Position numbers and translations under genes: made by a program. A model generated the notes under the pieces. It was not told where the DNA came from. It did no database searches and saw only the letters and a list, made by a program, of their open reading frames with translations. A stretch of DNA of 64,000 nt from the NCBI GenBank assembly GCA_016181005.1, contig JACPAE010000002.1, forward strand, positions 151,424 to 215,423, given 5' to 3'. Source of the stretch: Candidatus Aenigmatarchaeota archaeon (GTDB lineage Archaea > Aenigmatarchaeota > Aenigmatarchaeia > CG10238-14 > SCSR01). Every line of letters starts with the position of its first letter. The stretch's first letter is position 1. This document shows positions 37,131-47,014 of this stretch, in pieces.

Positions 37131-40100
37131 GCATTCACCCAGAATCCAAACTGCCTGTTAAGCACAGCTGTTTCGTCCGTGGTCTCCAAACGTGCAGTTA
37201 CTACATACCAACCACTCGCCCAACCACCGGTTCTTGTTATGTTCAAGTGTGCTGCTCCATCAGACTTGCTTGTAGCAATAGGAGCTGTCCATCCAGTGAC
37301 ACTAGAATAGCTACATGGATAGCTGTCGCATGACTGCTTTTCAATCGAGGTCGCTGTCACATTAACGCTCGACACATTATCATAGGCCCACCAATCAGTT
37401 TTGCTGGAGTTATACTTGAAAGTGGAGACAAGCAAACTTATCTCTTCAGAACTGGTATTGTATTTATAATAGATGCTAGTACCAGGCAATACCGGCTGTG
37501 CGTAAGCAAGAAGCACACTCCTTATATCAAACCATATCCATGCTGTCTGCACAATTGCCGAATTGTTGGAATCTATCACTTTTATCTGTCCAGAGTACCC
37601 TCCGCTAGAACTCCAGTTACCGCTTGCATTCAAATTGATGGTGGCACTGCCCTTGAATGACTGTCCTGTAGCATTGCTTGACAACTGCTCGCCTATCCTA
37701 TATAGGATGTTAGTATTATTTTCATAATTGTAAAATGTTATGTTGATGTCACTAATGTTGAAATATTGGTTAGCACCCGAACTGATCTTAAATACGACAC
37801 TCTCGTTTTTGAGGTATGAATACTTGGGTTGGCTTACTGTCAGGTCGAATGCTTTCATGTCGAAACTAATCCAAACCTGCTGGGATTCTCCACCACTAGT
37901 GACGGTGACATACCCACTGCAGTAGCCCGACGTCCACCTGTTGCTTCCTGATGGGGAAATCATAATCAAGTTGTCTCCCGAGCTAAGAGATGTTGAGTTT
38001 GCGGACAATGATCCGCCAGATATGCTGTAATAAGTCGGACTTGGCCAATAGCCACATGTCATAGTGACATCGCTCAGAGTGGCGGAAGTGCTGGTACCTA
38101 TTCTCAATGTCACATTCTCGCTCATGGTGTACTGCCATTTCGGTACTTTGACAGACAGTTTGAATGACGATATCCTGAACCATACGTTGGTAGTTACGCT
38201 TACGGTCGAGGTGTTCGCTGTCAGTTCAGCTGTGTAATAGCCTCCGGAAAGCGTGCTGGCGGGGTCGATGGTCACTATGCCCTTGCCACTGTTTGATGTA
38301 GTTAGCGTTGATGCATTGGCACTCCACCCGCCGACTGCACTGTAGGGCCAGGAGTCGCTTTTCAACAGTTTCGTGACAGTAGCTGTCACATCAGACCCGC
38401 CATAGCTATTGGAGTCGAAGTTGCACCACCATGTCTCGCTGTCGCAGACTGCTACGTTAAATGATATATTTTCAGAATTGCTGAACTCCCATTGCCAGTT
38501 CTTTGTTCTCGCCGCAAAAGTAAAGTCCTTTATCTGGAAGGATGTCCATCCTGTCTGGTTGTTGCCATTGGCGTCTGTTAGGGTTGTTTCAAGGCTGTAC
38601 CAGATGCCCGACGTCAAGGTTCCCAACGGCGTCACATTCACGGTAGTCACGCTTGATATGGTTGGATTAGGGTTTGTAGTCGAATTAGGTGACCACACGA
38701 TTGGAATGGATTTAGTTAGATATGTTGCAGGGTCCCAATAGCCGAGCTTCATGCTTGTGATGTTGACTGGCACAAATGTCAAGGACACGTTGTAGGAAGA
38801 AGAACTCAACCAGTTGGGCCTGTTAGTTGCACTCACATTTATTGAAATATTCTGGCCGGAGGAGTAGGTGTATGTGGTCTGTCTCGTATTATTTGCTTTA
38901 ACTGTTTGTATGTTGGCAAAAAAGCTTCTGACCTCAAACCAGTAAGATCCCGTTTCTTTTCCTTGGGGACCATCAACGCTTATTGAGGCGGCATAATATC
39001 CGGTCTCCCAGCTATTGTTGCTACTGCCTCCTCGTGGAACAAGGGTTAGGTTAACGTGTCCAACTGTTGCATTTATGTACATTGTAGACGTATTCTGGCC
39101 ATTTGCACTATTGTTCGACATGACTATGGCGTATTTGCTTGTAGCATATTCCTTTTGATTCCGATCGTACTTTAGAAGCTTTACAGATACGTTTATCGTT
39201 TCATTAACCCTTTCATTTGAGGGGCACGCCTGCCAGGAGCATGCCCATTTGGTGGAATTCGTGTAAGTTACATCCACATCGATGCTGACATTATCCGTCG
39301 ATCCACGATACCAAGAATCGTAATAGTTGCTGGAAAGAGACCGCACATAAACATTGTATGCCTTTATGTTAAACCATCCCTCGCCCACATCGCCCACTCC
39401 GGATGTGGTATTGACTTTTACCCTAATCATATAATAACCTGTGTCGAATGATGCGGAGGGCGTGATGTTGAGAGTGAATCTGCCATTTGCAGGCGCAGTG
39501 CTGTTTTTGCAGCTCCATGAATATTTATCAGTACTCACAGTTTTTGGCGGCCAGAACCACTCGGCGCCGTTTCCCTGATAGAACACGCCCACAACTGTAC
39601 AATTGTCGCCCGTTCCCTGGTTCTGCCCGTAGTAATACCATGTACCTGTTGAATTGTATGCGCTGACGTCGAAGCTCATGTTCTCGTTTGGAGAGAAATA
39701 CCATTTCCACTGGTTGTTCACCTGTTTCGGCCATATATTTACCCATAGGCTCTTGACTTGGAATATGCCAAAACCTTTGTCAGTGTTGTTGTTTTTGTCT
39801 CTAAGCTCCAATTCAACTATATAAGTCCCGCCGTCCCAACCCCCAGAAGGCTTTACAAGCCTGAGCACCACTTTCCCGTCGGAATCAGTGTTATTTGTAG
39901 GCAAGTTTCCTACCTTATTTGTCAAATCTTCCCCGCTTAGAGAATTCAATATCTTTTTCACTGTTACTGCGATATTTGCAGTGTTGTTTCCTGATGTGGA
40001 TTCGCCGCTTGCTGTGGTCTTGTATTCGGCATAACAGTCGTGAAGCCCATACATGTTGGAAAAACTGCCACTGCCATTCCCGGCTGCATTTGTGTCATCT

Positions 40101-41803
40101 GTTGTATTGCCTGCGAGAGAATCTATAATTCCAATGTCCTTCGCCTCAGTTACCCTCACCGTCAGGTTTGCGTCATCGTTTGAGCTGACAAACCACCTAT
40201 AATTTTCTAATTGGGCGCATGCAGAATACAATTTCACTAAAAATTGTGTTTCGGCCGCAAATTCGTTGTTCGCCAGTGTCTTGATGAAATACAAACCTGC
40301 ACTTCCCGGTGAAGAGAATTCCACCAGACCAGCTTTGTTTCCCTTGTAATCAATGAGGGATGAGTTGAAGGTAATCGATGATGTTATATCAACACCAGCA
40401 CCCGTTTTAACCGAAGCTACAGTTATGTTGCTGACGTTTACAGGTAATGTTGAATTTGACAGGGTAGTTATGATTCGTACTGTCTGCTTGTTTCCAACAA
40501 AGGCATTTTTGAAGTTGTAATTCTGGTCTACGGGAGTCGAAGTCGCCAGAGTATTTATAACCTTCATGTCAAGAATGATCTGAGACTGGTTCAGTCCTAC
40601 CTTTACGTAATACAGCTTTGTAGTGTTTTTGGCATTGAAAGTAAATGTCCTCACACCGGTTGTAGTATCAACTACTGTTGAATTGCTTAGGCTGCTGATA
40701 TTTCTAAAAGACGAATCCAGAAGTGTAAGTTCGAATACCTCGTCAAGGTTAGTTGTCTTGATTACCTCCCCAGTACTGACATTCAACACCTTGACCCTGA
40801 CATTTACAACCTCGTTTGGGAAAAATGTATTTGTCAACGTGGTATTTCTTTCCAAGGAACCCACCAGCTCATATTTGCCGACCTCAACAGGAAGAGTAAC
40901 GGATTTGGATGATGACGTAACCGTAACCTTCACGTTATGCACGCCTATTGAGGTAGTTAGGAAAGACGTGTTTATTTTATTTCCGGAAAAAGTGTAAGAT
41001 GTGCTATTCTGCGTCCCATCGGGGTATGTGATCTGGACTGAAATTGCCTCACTGCCGGTATATCGAGTTTTGTTGCTGTCAAAAAGGTCCATATAAACAA
41101 AGACAGTATCGCCTGTAGAAAATCTCGACTTTATATTGCCATTCAAGTCACCTGTATATGTAACCAGGTCAAAACTGCTGACGTCGATGATTTTTGTTGC
41201 AACCCAATCGTTTACTACAATCCTGTAACTACCCAATGCTGATGGAGCCGTGAAAGTTCCCTGATACTCGCCTGCTGAATTTGTCACACTAGAACTCGAG
41301 CTTACAACTGTGTCATTAGACGAATGTAAAAATTTGACTGTCACATTTTCGTTTGCCGTCCCTATATTGTTGATGTCCGTCGCTCTAACCGTGAAGTTTA
41401 TTTTCTCGCCTGGAGAATAGCTTGGTTTGTCTGTACTTATGACAATACTGTTAGCCTTCAAGATTTTCACGATAGATGTGCTCTCATAATATGTGTTGTT
41501 GAATGTAAAGTTTGCTTTAACCAAATACTCTCCACTGCTCGGAACTGTTGCGTTCAATTGAACTGTAACGTTGGTAGAATTGGGTGTGATGGATGTGTAG
41601 TTGAAAAGATAGCCGGTAGAATTAACCAAGTAGACTGTGACATTCGAGGTAAGATTTTGGTCTGCGGCTAGCGTGTAGTTTATTGTTTCATTGATTGTAT
41701 ATTTGAATTCATCGGATGTGCCTGACGATGAAAACGCGTAAACATTCTGGGCTACCAGAATCAATGCGAATAGTGAAAATAAAACAGCTTTGAAGTCCCC
41801 CAC
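37127..41803 (-). CDS. giant secreted surface protein (about 1558 aa from a GTG start)
   Basis: Signal peptide VGDFKAVLFSLFALILVAQNVYAF; many Asn/Ser/Thr-rich beta-sandwich-like repeats (W-F-x-I-K/RS pattern); dense N-x-S/T sequons. Confidence 0.85.
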   Translation of the reverse strand: MGDFKAVLFSLFALILVAQNVYAFSSSGTSDEFKYTINETINYTLAADQNLTSNVTVYLVNSTGYLFNYTSITPNSTNVTVQLNATVPSSGEYLVKANFTFNNTYYESTSIVKILKANSIVISTDKPSYSPGEKINFTVRATDINNIGTANENVTVKFLHSSNDTVVSSSSSVTNSAGEYQGTFTAPSALGSYRIVVNDWVATKIIDVSSFDLVTYTGDLNGNIKSRFSTGDTVFVYMDLFDSNKTRYTGSEAISVQITYPDGTQNSTSYTFSGNKINTSFLTTSIGVHNVKVTVTSSSKSVTLPVEVGKYELVGSLERNTTLTNTFFPNEVVNVRVKVLNVSTGEVIKTTNLDEVFELTLLDSSFRNISSLSNSTVVDTTTGVRTFTFNAKNTTKLYYVKVGLNQSQIILDMKVINTLATSTPVDQNYNFKNAFVGNKQTVRIITTLSNSTLPVNVSNITVASVKTGAGVDITSSITFNSSLIDYKGNKAGLVEFSSPGSAGLYFIKTLANNEFAAETQFLVKLYSACAQLENYRWFVSSNDDANLTVRVTEAKDIGIIDSLAGNTTDDTNAAGNGSGSFSNMYGLHDCYAEYKTTASGESTSGNNTANIAVTVKKILNSLSGEDLTNKVGNLPTNNTDSDGKVVLRLVKPSGGWDGGTYIVELELRDKNNNTDKGFGIFQVKSLWVNIWPKQVNNQWKWYFSPNENMSFDVSAYNSTGTWYYYGQNQGTGDNCTVVGVFYQGNGAEWFWPPKTVSTDKYSWSCKNSTAPANGRFTLNITPSASFDTGYYMIRVKVNTTSGVGDVGEGWFNIKAYNVYVRSLSSNYYDSWYRGSTDNVSIDVDVTYTNSTKWACSWQACPSNERVNETINVSVKLLKYDRNQKEYATSKYAIVMSNNSANGQNTSTMYINATVGHVNLTLVPRGGSSNNSWETGYYAASISVDGPQGKETGSYWFEVRSFFANIQTVKANNTRQTTYTYSSGQNISINVSATNRPNWLSSSSYNVSLTFVPVNITSMKLGYWDPATYLTKSIPIVWSPNSTTNPNPTISSVTTVNVTPLGTLTSGIWYSLETTLTDANGNNQTGWTSFQIKDFTFAARTKNWQWEFSNSENISFNVAVCDSETWWCNFDSNSYGGSDVTATVTKLLKSDSWPYSAVGGWSANASTLTTSNSGKGIVTIDPASTLSGGYYTAELTANTSTVSVTTNVWFRISSFKLSVKVPKWQYTMSENVTLRIGTSTSATLSDVTMTCGYWPSPTYYSISGGSLSANSTSLSSGDNLIMISPSGSNRWTSGYCSGYVTVTSGGESQQVWISFDMKAFDLTVSQPKYSYLKNESVVFKISSGANQYFNISDINITFYNYENNTNILYRIGEQLSSNATGQSFKGSATINLNASGNWSSSGGYSGQIKVIDSNNSAIVQTAWIWFDIRSVLLAYAQPVLPGTSIYYKYNTSSEEISLLVSTFKYNSSKTDWWAYDNVSSVNVTATSIEKQSCDSYPCSYSSVTGWTAPIATSKSDGAAHLNITRTGGWASGWYVVTARLETTDETAVLNRQFGFWVNA

Positions 41804-41943
41804 CGATATCTTTATAAGATTTAGATTTCCCGCTATAAATAACTTGCTAGACTTGGCTTTGCACCTAAAATAGTTATTATCTCCTAGCTTTGCAGATTTC
41901 GGACTTTTTTGGAAACAAATATAAATGAAAATCCTAATGTTAA

Positions 41944-42750
41944 TTGCGTGCGAACATGAGAAATAAATTTCCAGAACATTATGCTGAAACATTTGATTTT
42001 GAATGGAGAAAGTTCCAAAAACTGCAAATAGATTCGTATAAACAATTAGGGTCGATCAGTGAAAGGCAGATGAAATCAAATCTGGGGTTGACTGAAAGCG
42101 ACATTAAAGGGAAAAAAGTTCTCGATGTCGGATGCGGGACGGGAAGGTTAATTGAAATATGCTTGAAATGGGGGGCAAAGGAAGTGGTAGGCGTGGATAT
42201 GATTGACCCGACATTTGCCAAACGGCATTTTAAAGATAATAAAAATGTCAGGATATATCAAGCAGATTTGAATCACCTGCCGTTCAAAGAGAAGTTTGAT
42301 GTCATATTCAGCTTGGGTGTCTTGCACCATACACCCGATACCAAGAAATCCTTTGAGAATTTGCTGCCTTATCTAGACGGGGGGGGGATTATTTCTATAT
42401 GGCTGTATGAAAAAAGAGCAATCAGATACCTGTTCAGCGAGATGTGGAGAAAACTGACGACAAGATTGCCGGAAGAGACAGTATACAAAATAGCACTTGC
42501 GACTGATCCTATATTATATCCAATTTACAGGATACCGCTACTAGGCATATTTTTGAGATGGGTGTTTCCAAAGAACATGAATAAGGTCAAAGACCAAAGA
42601 ATATGGGGTTTTCTTGATTGGTATACGCCAAAATACCAGTGGAAGCACAGCCGAGATGAGGTAAGGGGATGGTTTCAAGAAAATAATTTGAAGGTTGTAT
42701 GGATTGCTGATAAAATTCCAGTAGGGGTTAAAGGGATAAAAGAGATTTGA
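41944..42750 (+). CDS. class I SAM-dependent methyltransferase
   Basis: KKVLDVGCGTGRLIEICLKWGAKEVVGVDM ... FDVIFSLGVLHHTPD. Confidence 0.9.
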   Translation: MRANMRNKFPEHYAETFDFEWRKFQKLQIDSYKQLGSISERQMKSNLGLTESDIKGKKVLDVGCGTGRLIEICLKWGAKEVVGVDMIDPTFAKRHFKDNKNVRIYQADLNHLPFKEKFDVIFSLGVLHHTPDTKKSFENLLPYLDGGGIISIWLYEKRAIRYLFSEMWRKLTTRLPEETVYKIALATDPILYPIYRIPLLGIFLRWVFPKNMNKVKDQRIWGFLDWYTPKYQWKHSRDEVRGWFQENNLKVVWIADKIPVGVKGIKEI

Positions 42751-42807
42751 ACATGTTAGAAGAGCTTTTATAAAATTACAAAACCAATTTCCACAATTAT
42801 TCAAAGT

Positions 42808-43065
42808 TTAAAATTCGCCAGGATGCTCCTTAACCCAGCTCTCTATAGCTTTCTTAATTTCAACTGATGCATGCTCCCCGCTAGGAAGCTTTCTTTTGAT
42901 CGTCATGGGGATTACATTTTCCTTGAACTCAATCCTGGCTATTTTCGATGCTTCGGTATTCTCTGCTTTTACTAGAACTGGCGCTCCCAGTGAAACTTGC
43001 AACGAACGCGCGCCCAGTAATCGAGCAACCTCAAACCTAGTCAATCTATCCTTCGGCCAGATCAA
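42808..43065 (-). CDS. rpoK: RNA polymerase subunit K (Rpb6-like)
   Basis: LTRFEVARLLGARSLQVSLGAPVLV ... ARIEFKENVIPMTIKRKLPSGE. Confidence 0.93.
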   Translation of the reverse strand: MIWPKDRLTRFEVARLLGARSLQVSLGAPVLVKAENTEASKIARIEFKENVIPMTIKRKLPSGEHASVEIKKAIESWVKEHPGEF

Positions 43066-43114
43066 AAATTCACCTTTTAGCAGAATAGTTATTGAATATT
43101 CGAGTTTAAGATTC

Positions 43115-43318
43115 TTACGGTTTGAACGCGCTGACTTCCTTCAGCAAGTCTACGTGGCCAAGGAACAGCTGCCTGCAGCAATAGCGCTTCAACCCCAACT
43201 GGTCCATAACATTGCCTGCGTCTTCGCCTGCTGTAGTTCTTTTCTTATAGTCTTCCCATAGGTGGCCGACAGGCTTGTTGCATGTGAAACAACGGACAGG
43301 TATTATAATTTTTATCAC
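43115..43318 (-). CDS. rpoN: RNA polymerase subunit N (Rpb10-like)
   Basis: MIKIIIPVRCFTCNKPVGHLWEDYKKR...LDQLGLKRYCCRQLFLGHVDLL pattern. Confidence 0.95.
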   Translation of the reverse strand: MIKIIIPVRCFTCNKPVGHLWEDYKKRTTAGEDAGNVMDQLGLKRYCCRQLFLGHVDLLKEVSAFKP

Positions 43319-43498
43319 CGAACTTAATTGATTACGAATTTGGGGTATTTAAAACTTTAAGCAGATGTGGTGTATCTTGATTTAGTGCTTTTAAAATCTT
43401 TCTGAAAGTTTCATATTCAACACATTTATTTATATACATTACAGTATTAGAATATTATAAACATTTCTAAAACAGAAAGTATATATTCTGAAATATAT

Positions 43499-43927
43499 TT
43501 AACGCTTACTGCGTTGTTTGTGCCTACGAGAACCACGTTTGCTTGCTCCTCTTCCGCTCGAATGGTGTGGCTCGTTCCTTCTTGGATCGTAAACAAGCAA
43601 GTTCCTGTCATAATGAAGATATTTTTCCCGCAGACCTTTGCTTCGGGAATAATCAACCAGACCTTTTGCGATAGCCATTCTTACGGCTTCCGCCTGGCCG
43701 ACAATACCGCCGCTCTTTACATTAACATCGATGTCGACATCCTTTGACACGCTGTCCGCCAGTACAAGCGGCTCCTTTATCCACAGCCTCAGGACCTCGT
43801 TCCCCCATAGGCTCAAAGGCTTTGAATTAATTCTGACTATGCCTTTGCCCGATTTTACCACGGCTCTTGCAACCGCAAGTCTTCTTTTGCCGATGCTTTG
43901 GGCGGATTTCTCCTTCTTTGCTACCAT
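43499..43927 (-). CDS. rps9: ribosomal protein S9 (uS9)
   Basis: GKRRLAVARAVVKSGKG...YDPRRNEPHHSSGRGASKRGSRRHKQRSKR. Confidence 0.96.
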   Translation of the reverse strand: MVAKKEKSAQSIGKRRLAVARAVVKSGKGIVRINSKPLSLWGNEVLRLWIKEPLVLADSVSKDVDIDVNVKSGGIVGQAEAVRMAIAKGLVDYSRSKGLREKYLHYDRNLLVYDPRRNEPHHSSGRGASKRGSRRHKQRSKR

Positions 43928-44343
43928 CTTTTCTTAGCACCTATGTTGGTTGACAAATCGCCAAGAGTTATATAAGTTGTCCTCAGTTTGCTCGCGTCCG
44001 CTGCCTGTATCTTCTCCCTGGGATTTTCCTTAAATTCTTCAGGCACGCTTATATAAACTTTCAGATTCTTGAACGCGTTCCTTCCCCTTGCCTGATGCCA
44101 CGGCAACATCCCTCGCACAACCCTCCTGAAAATCTCGTTCGGATATTTTGGAAAGAAAGGACCGTGGAACGGATCTCCTCTCTTTACCCTTTCATCATAA
44201 TGACTGATCTTCTGCTTCGGCCTTCCGGACATGACAGCCTTTTCCGCATTCACGACTATCACTTGCTCGCCCTTCAGCAGCTCCTTGGCTATCCTTGACG
44301 ACATCCTTCCAACTATCTGGTTTTCCGCATCGTAGACTTTCAT
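43921..44343 (-). CDS. rpl13: ribosomal protein L13 (uL13)
   Basis: DAENQIVGRMSSRIAKELLKGEQVIVVNAEKAVMSG...FRRVVRGMLPWHQARGRNAFKNLKVY. Confidence 0.96.
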   Translation of the reverse strand: MKVYDAENQIVGRMSSRIAKELLKGEQVIVVNAEKAVMSGRPKQKISHYDERVKRGDPFHGPFFPKYPNEIFRRVVRGMLPWHQARGRNAFKNLKVYISVPEEFKENPREKIQAADASKLRTTYITLGDLSTNIGAKKRW

Positions 44344-44347
44344 AATA

Positions 44348-44713
44348 TCACGAAATAATCTTCACATTAGAGCCCTTTGGATTCTTTTCCGCCAAGCTGT
44401 TTATCGTCATGCACTCCCCGCCGTTCTTGCTTATCTTTTCCTTGGCCGCCGAGGAAAACTTCCATGCGGCCACGTTCACCTTTTTGGACAGATTGCCAGC
44501 TGACAGTACGACCCCTGGAACAAGTATCGTGTCGCCGTTGCTCACGTGCAAGTCTATGTCCCTAACGTTCACTTGTATCCTTTTTCTTGTGGGCTTGTCC
44601 AAAGCTTCGGCAACATCTCTCCAGATTGGAGCCTTGTTCTCCAATGATTTTTTCTTCAGAGTTTGGATTAATTGCTTTAGATAAGGGTTGGTAGGACCTG
44701 TTCTTTTGGCCAT
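44348..44713 (-). CDS. rpl18e: ribosomal protein L18e
   Basis: AKRTGPTNPYLKQLIQTLKKKS...APIWRDVAEALDKPTRKR; operon context. Confidence 0.94.
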   Translation of the reverse strand: MAKRTGPTNPYLKQLIQTLKKKSLENKAPIWRDVAEALDKPTRKRIQVNVRDIDLHVSNGDTILVPGVVLSAGNLSKKVNVAAWKFSSAAKEKISKNGGECMTINSLAEKNPKGSNVKIIS

Positions 44714-44777
44714 AAATATCGGAAATTAGTTAGTGATTATAGTTTTTTAAGGTTTAAGGAAAATGAAGATGATGGGC

Positions 44778-44969
44778 CTAGCCCATCTTGCACATCTTGT
44801 CGTGCCACAAGCCGGCTATCAGGAATGTTAGAACTCCTGTTGCCACCCAGTTCCATCCGCCCCATGCTGGATAGAACTCTTGAAGCAAGCCGTAAACGAC
44901 CATGGCTGTTCCTACAGTCAGCGGTACGACGTGCTTGTGATGGCCCATTCCTCCTTTCATTTCTGCCAA
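44778..44969 (-). CDS. small membrane protein (63 aa)
   Basis: Two hydrophobic segments. Confidence 0.6.
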   Translation of the reverse strand: MAEMKGGMGHHKHVVPLTVGTAMVVYGLLQEFYPAWGGWNWVATGVLTFLIAGLWHDKMCKMG

Positions 44970-45010
44970 ATTACCACCTGTAACTAATTGGGGTTTTTAA
45001 AAGATAACTG

Positions 45011-45112
45011 TGCGCCAAGCGGGATTTGAACCCGCATACCAAGCTAATTCCTAGATTTGGGAAGCCTCTACCCATTTTGGTTTGTATCTTAACCAGGTTG
45101 GATCATTGGCGC
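45011..45112 (-). tRNA. tRNA-Gly (CCC), apparently with two introns
   Basis: GCGCCAA/TTGGCGC acceptor, GCGGGTTCAAATCCCGC T-arm, TTCCCA[AATCTAGGAATT]A anticodon loop, and about 16 nt extra (AAACCAAAATGGGTAG) at the 27/28 junction. Confidence 0.7.
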
Positions 45113-45121
45113 ATAATATAA

Positions 45122-45736
45122 TTATGGCTTTCTAACAACTACTAGATTTTCACGGGGTGTTATTCCACGGTAATAGTGTACAATCTCGAATCCAAGTTTT
45201 CTCAAAGCTTCACGACTAATGGGCATTGATTCCAGGGTAAAGTAGTTTATGTAAATTCCTCTTGGCTTGAGAATGCGAACTGCTTCGGCATAAGTTTGAT
45301 TCTGCAAACTGTTGACATAGGAAAGGTTTCTGCCCGAATCAGTTAATGTAGGGTCGCTCCAAAGTTCCGTGGTTAATACACCGTTGAAACTATCAGCTTC
45401 AAACAAGCCTGGCAACTCCTCGACACCTTTTTTATGCGCTTCGAACTCTTCTTTTTCCGGGTCGATGGTTGGGTCGAACCCAACAGCTTCCACCCCATAA
45501 TTTTTTGCCAGCCTCAAAAATCTCGGAGGATAGGTATTAAAAATCTGGTAATTCCCGCCACAACCTATGTCAAGGATTCTTTTCCCATTTAAGCCTCCAA
45601 GTATGTGTGAGAACATGGCTAACCAATAACCGTGATAGTCAGGGTCGTCTCTTATATCCAACTTTCTATATTCTTTTTGTGTGAGGCGCCTAAGTTCCTC
45701 TTGGCCAAGTTCTTGCTCCATAAGATACCAATGCAC
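45122..45736 (-). CDS. class I SAM-dependent methyltransferase
   Basis: GKRILDIGCGGNYQIFNTY...VEAVGFDPTID...ILKPRGIYINYF. Confidence 0.85.
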   Translation of the reverse strand: MHWYLMEQELGQEELRRLTQKEYRKLDIRDDPDYHGYWLAMFSHILGGLNGKRILDIGCGGNYQIFNTYPPRFLRLAKNYGVEAVGFDPTIDPEKEEFEAHKKGVEELPGLFEADSFNGVLTTELWSDPTLTDSGRNLSYVNSLQNQTYAEAVRILKPRGIYINYFTLESMPISREALRKLGFEIVHYYRGITPRENLVVVRKP

Positions 45737-45760
45737 GGAAGACTTTTAAATGGAATAGTG

Positions 45761-45844
45761 CGCTGGGGAAGGGATTTGAACCCTCATGAGCTTGCGCCCG
45801 CCAGTTTTCGAGACTGGAGCTCCACCAGATTGAGCGACCCCAGC
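45761..45844 (-). tRNA. tRNA-Ser (CGA)
   Basis: Class II; CCAGTCTCGAAAACTGG anticodon arm, GCTGGGG/CCCCAGC acceptor, long variable arm. Confidence 0.93.
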
Positions 45845-45879
45845 ATATCTAGAATTAAATCAGCAAGTTAGAAATAGCT

Positions 45880-46569
45880 TTACTTTGACCCTAGTTTGGC
45901 ATCCTCGATTTCCAAGTACCCGCTTGACGTCTTAGTGTCCCACACTTGCCTTGATTTTACAATTTCTATCTTCTTCTTGAATATCGGACCATCGACTACG
46001 AGCGTGTTGTAATAACCGCCTTCTCCTAAAACATCAAAACCAAATTTCTTGCTCAGCTTCTTGAATTCGTCCGCGTTGCTTTTGTTTAGCTTCTTTCCAA
46101 GCCACTCTACACCCAGCCCGTCAGTTGCCACATCTGTCAGCATTATGTCAAAACCTGAACTGACTGTCCTGTCGAACAATTCTTCAGAGGTATAGTTCTG
46201 ATAAGGAACGACTATGCTTATTCCGAATTTAGCTGCAACACGCTTGAGCTCTCTTATCTGAGTTTCCTGCAGGCCAACACCGCCCATCAAGATTGCATCG
46301 ACTTTCAAGTTCCTGAAAGTGTCCTCCAGCTCGTCCGCTTCATCCTTCGCGCCTATCTTCTCAGACTTGATGTGAATCGCGGGTATTCCTAATGCCTCTG
46401 AGGAAAGCCTAGTCCATTCAACCGTGGCGTACTGGTACAAGAACGATTCCGTGCTCTTTGGTTTGACGGAAATCAATGCCTGCACTTCCCAGCCCTGCTC
46501 AAATGCGTAGTTCAATGCCATTGTAGAGTCTTTACCGCCCGAGTACATCACCGCAACTTTCATGACCAT
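45880..46569 (-). CDS. ATP pyrophosphatase, diphthine-ammonia ligase family
   Basis: MKVAVMYSGGKDSTMALNYAFEQGWEVQALIS...DAILMGGVGLQETQ...EGGYYNTLVVDGPIFKKKIEI. Confidence 0.9.
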   Translation of the reverse strand: MVMKVAVMYSGGKDSTMALNYAFEQGWEVQALISVKPKSTESFLYQYATVEWTRLSSEALGIPAIHIKSEKIGAKDEADELEDTFRNLKVDAILMGGVGLQETQIRELKRVAAKFGISIVVPYQNYTSEELFDRTVSSGFDIMLTDVATDGLGVEWLGKKLNKSNADEFKKLSKKFGFDVLGEGGYYNTLVVDGPIFKKKIEIVKSRQVWDTKTSSGYLEIEDAKLGSK

Positions 46570-46600
46570 GCTTTTAACTTACAAGGTTTTAAATCTAACT

Positions 46601-47014
46601 ATGAAAACCTACCAGAAGACAATTGAACTGAAAACAAAGAAGCTACATGATTTTGTCAACATAACAAAGGACGTGGCAGAAGTCGTGAATGAAACAGGAA
46701 TTTCAAACGGCATGGTCTTTGTGAATGCCCCGCATACAACTGTTGGACTGATTCTGCAGGAAAATGACGAAACCATATTTCATGACATGAAGAAGATGTT
46801 CGAAAGGATTCTTCCGCCAGATTCTAATTACAAGCATTCCTCTGAAGGCAAGGATAATGCAATTGCTCACATCACATCAAACCTGCTGGGAACTAGCTTG
46901 GCAATGCCGGTAACCAAAAGGCAGATAGAGCTCGGAAACTGGCAGAATATTTTCCTTGTGGAGCTATTTGAAGGGAGGGTTAGAAAAGTAGTTGTTACGG
47001 TAATTGGTGAGTGA
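46601..47014 (+). CDS. YjbQ/UPF0047 family protein
   Basis: GMVFVNAPHTTVGLILQENDE...HITSNLLGTSLAMPVTKRQIELGNWQNIFLVELFEG. Confidence 0.93.
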   Translation: MKTYQKTIELKTKKLHDFVNITKDVAEVVNETGISNGMVFVNAPHTTVGLILQENDETIFHDMKKMFERILPPDSNYKHSSEGKDNAIAHITSNLLGTSLAMPVTKRQIELGNWQNIFLVELFEGRVRKVVVTVIGE

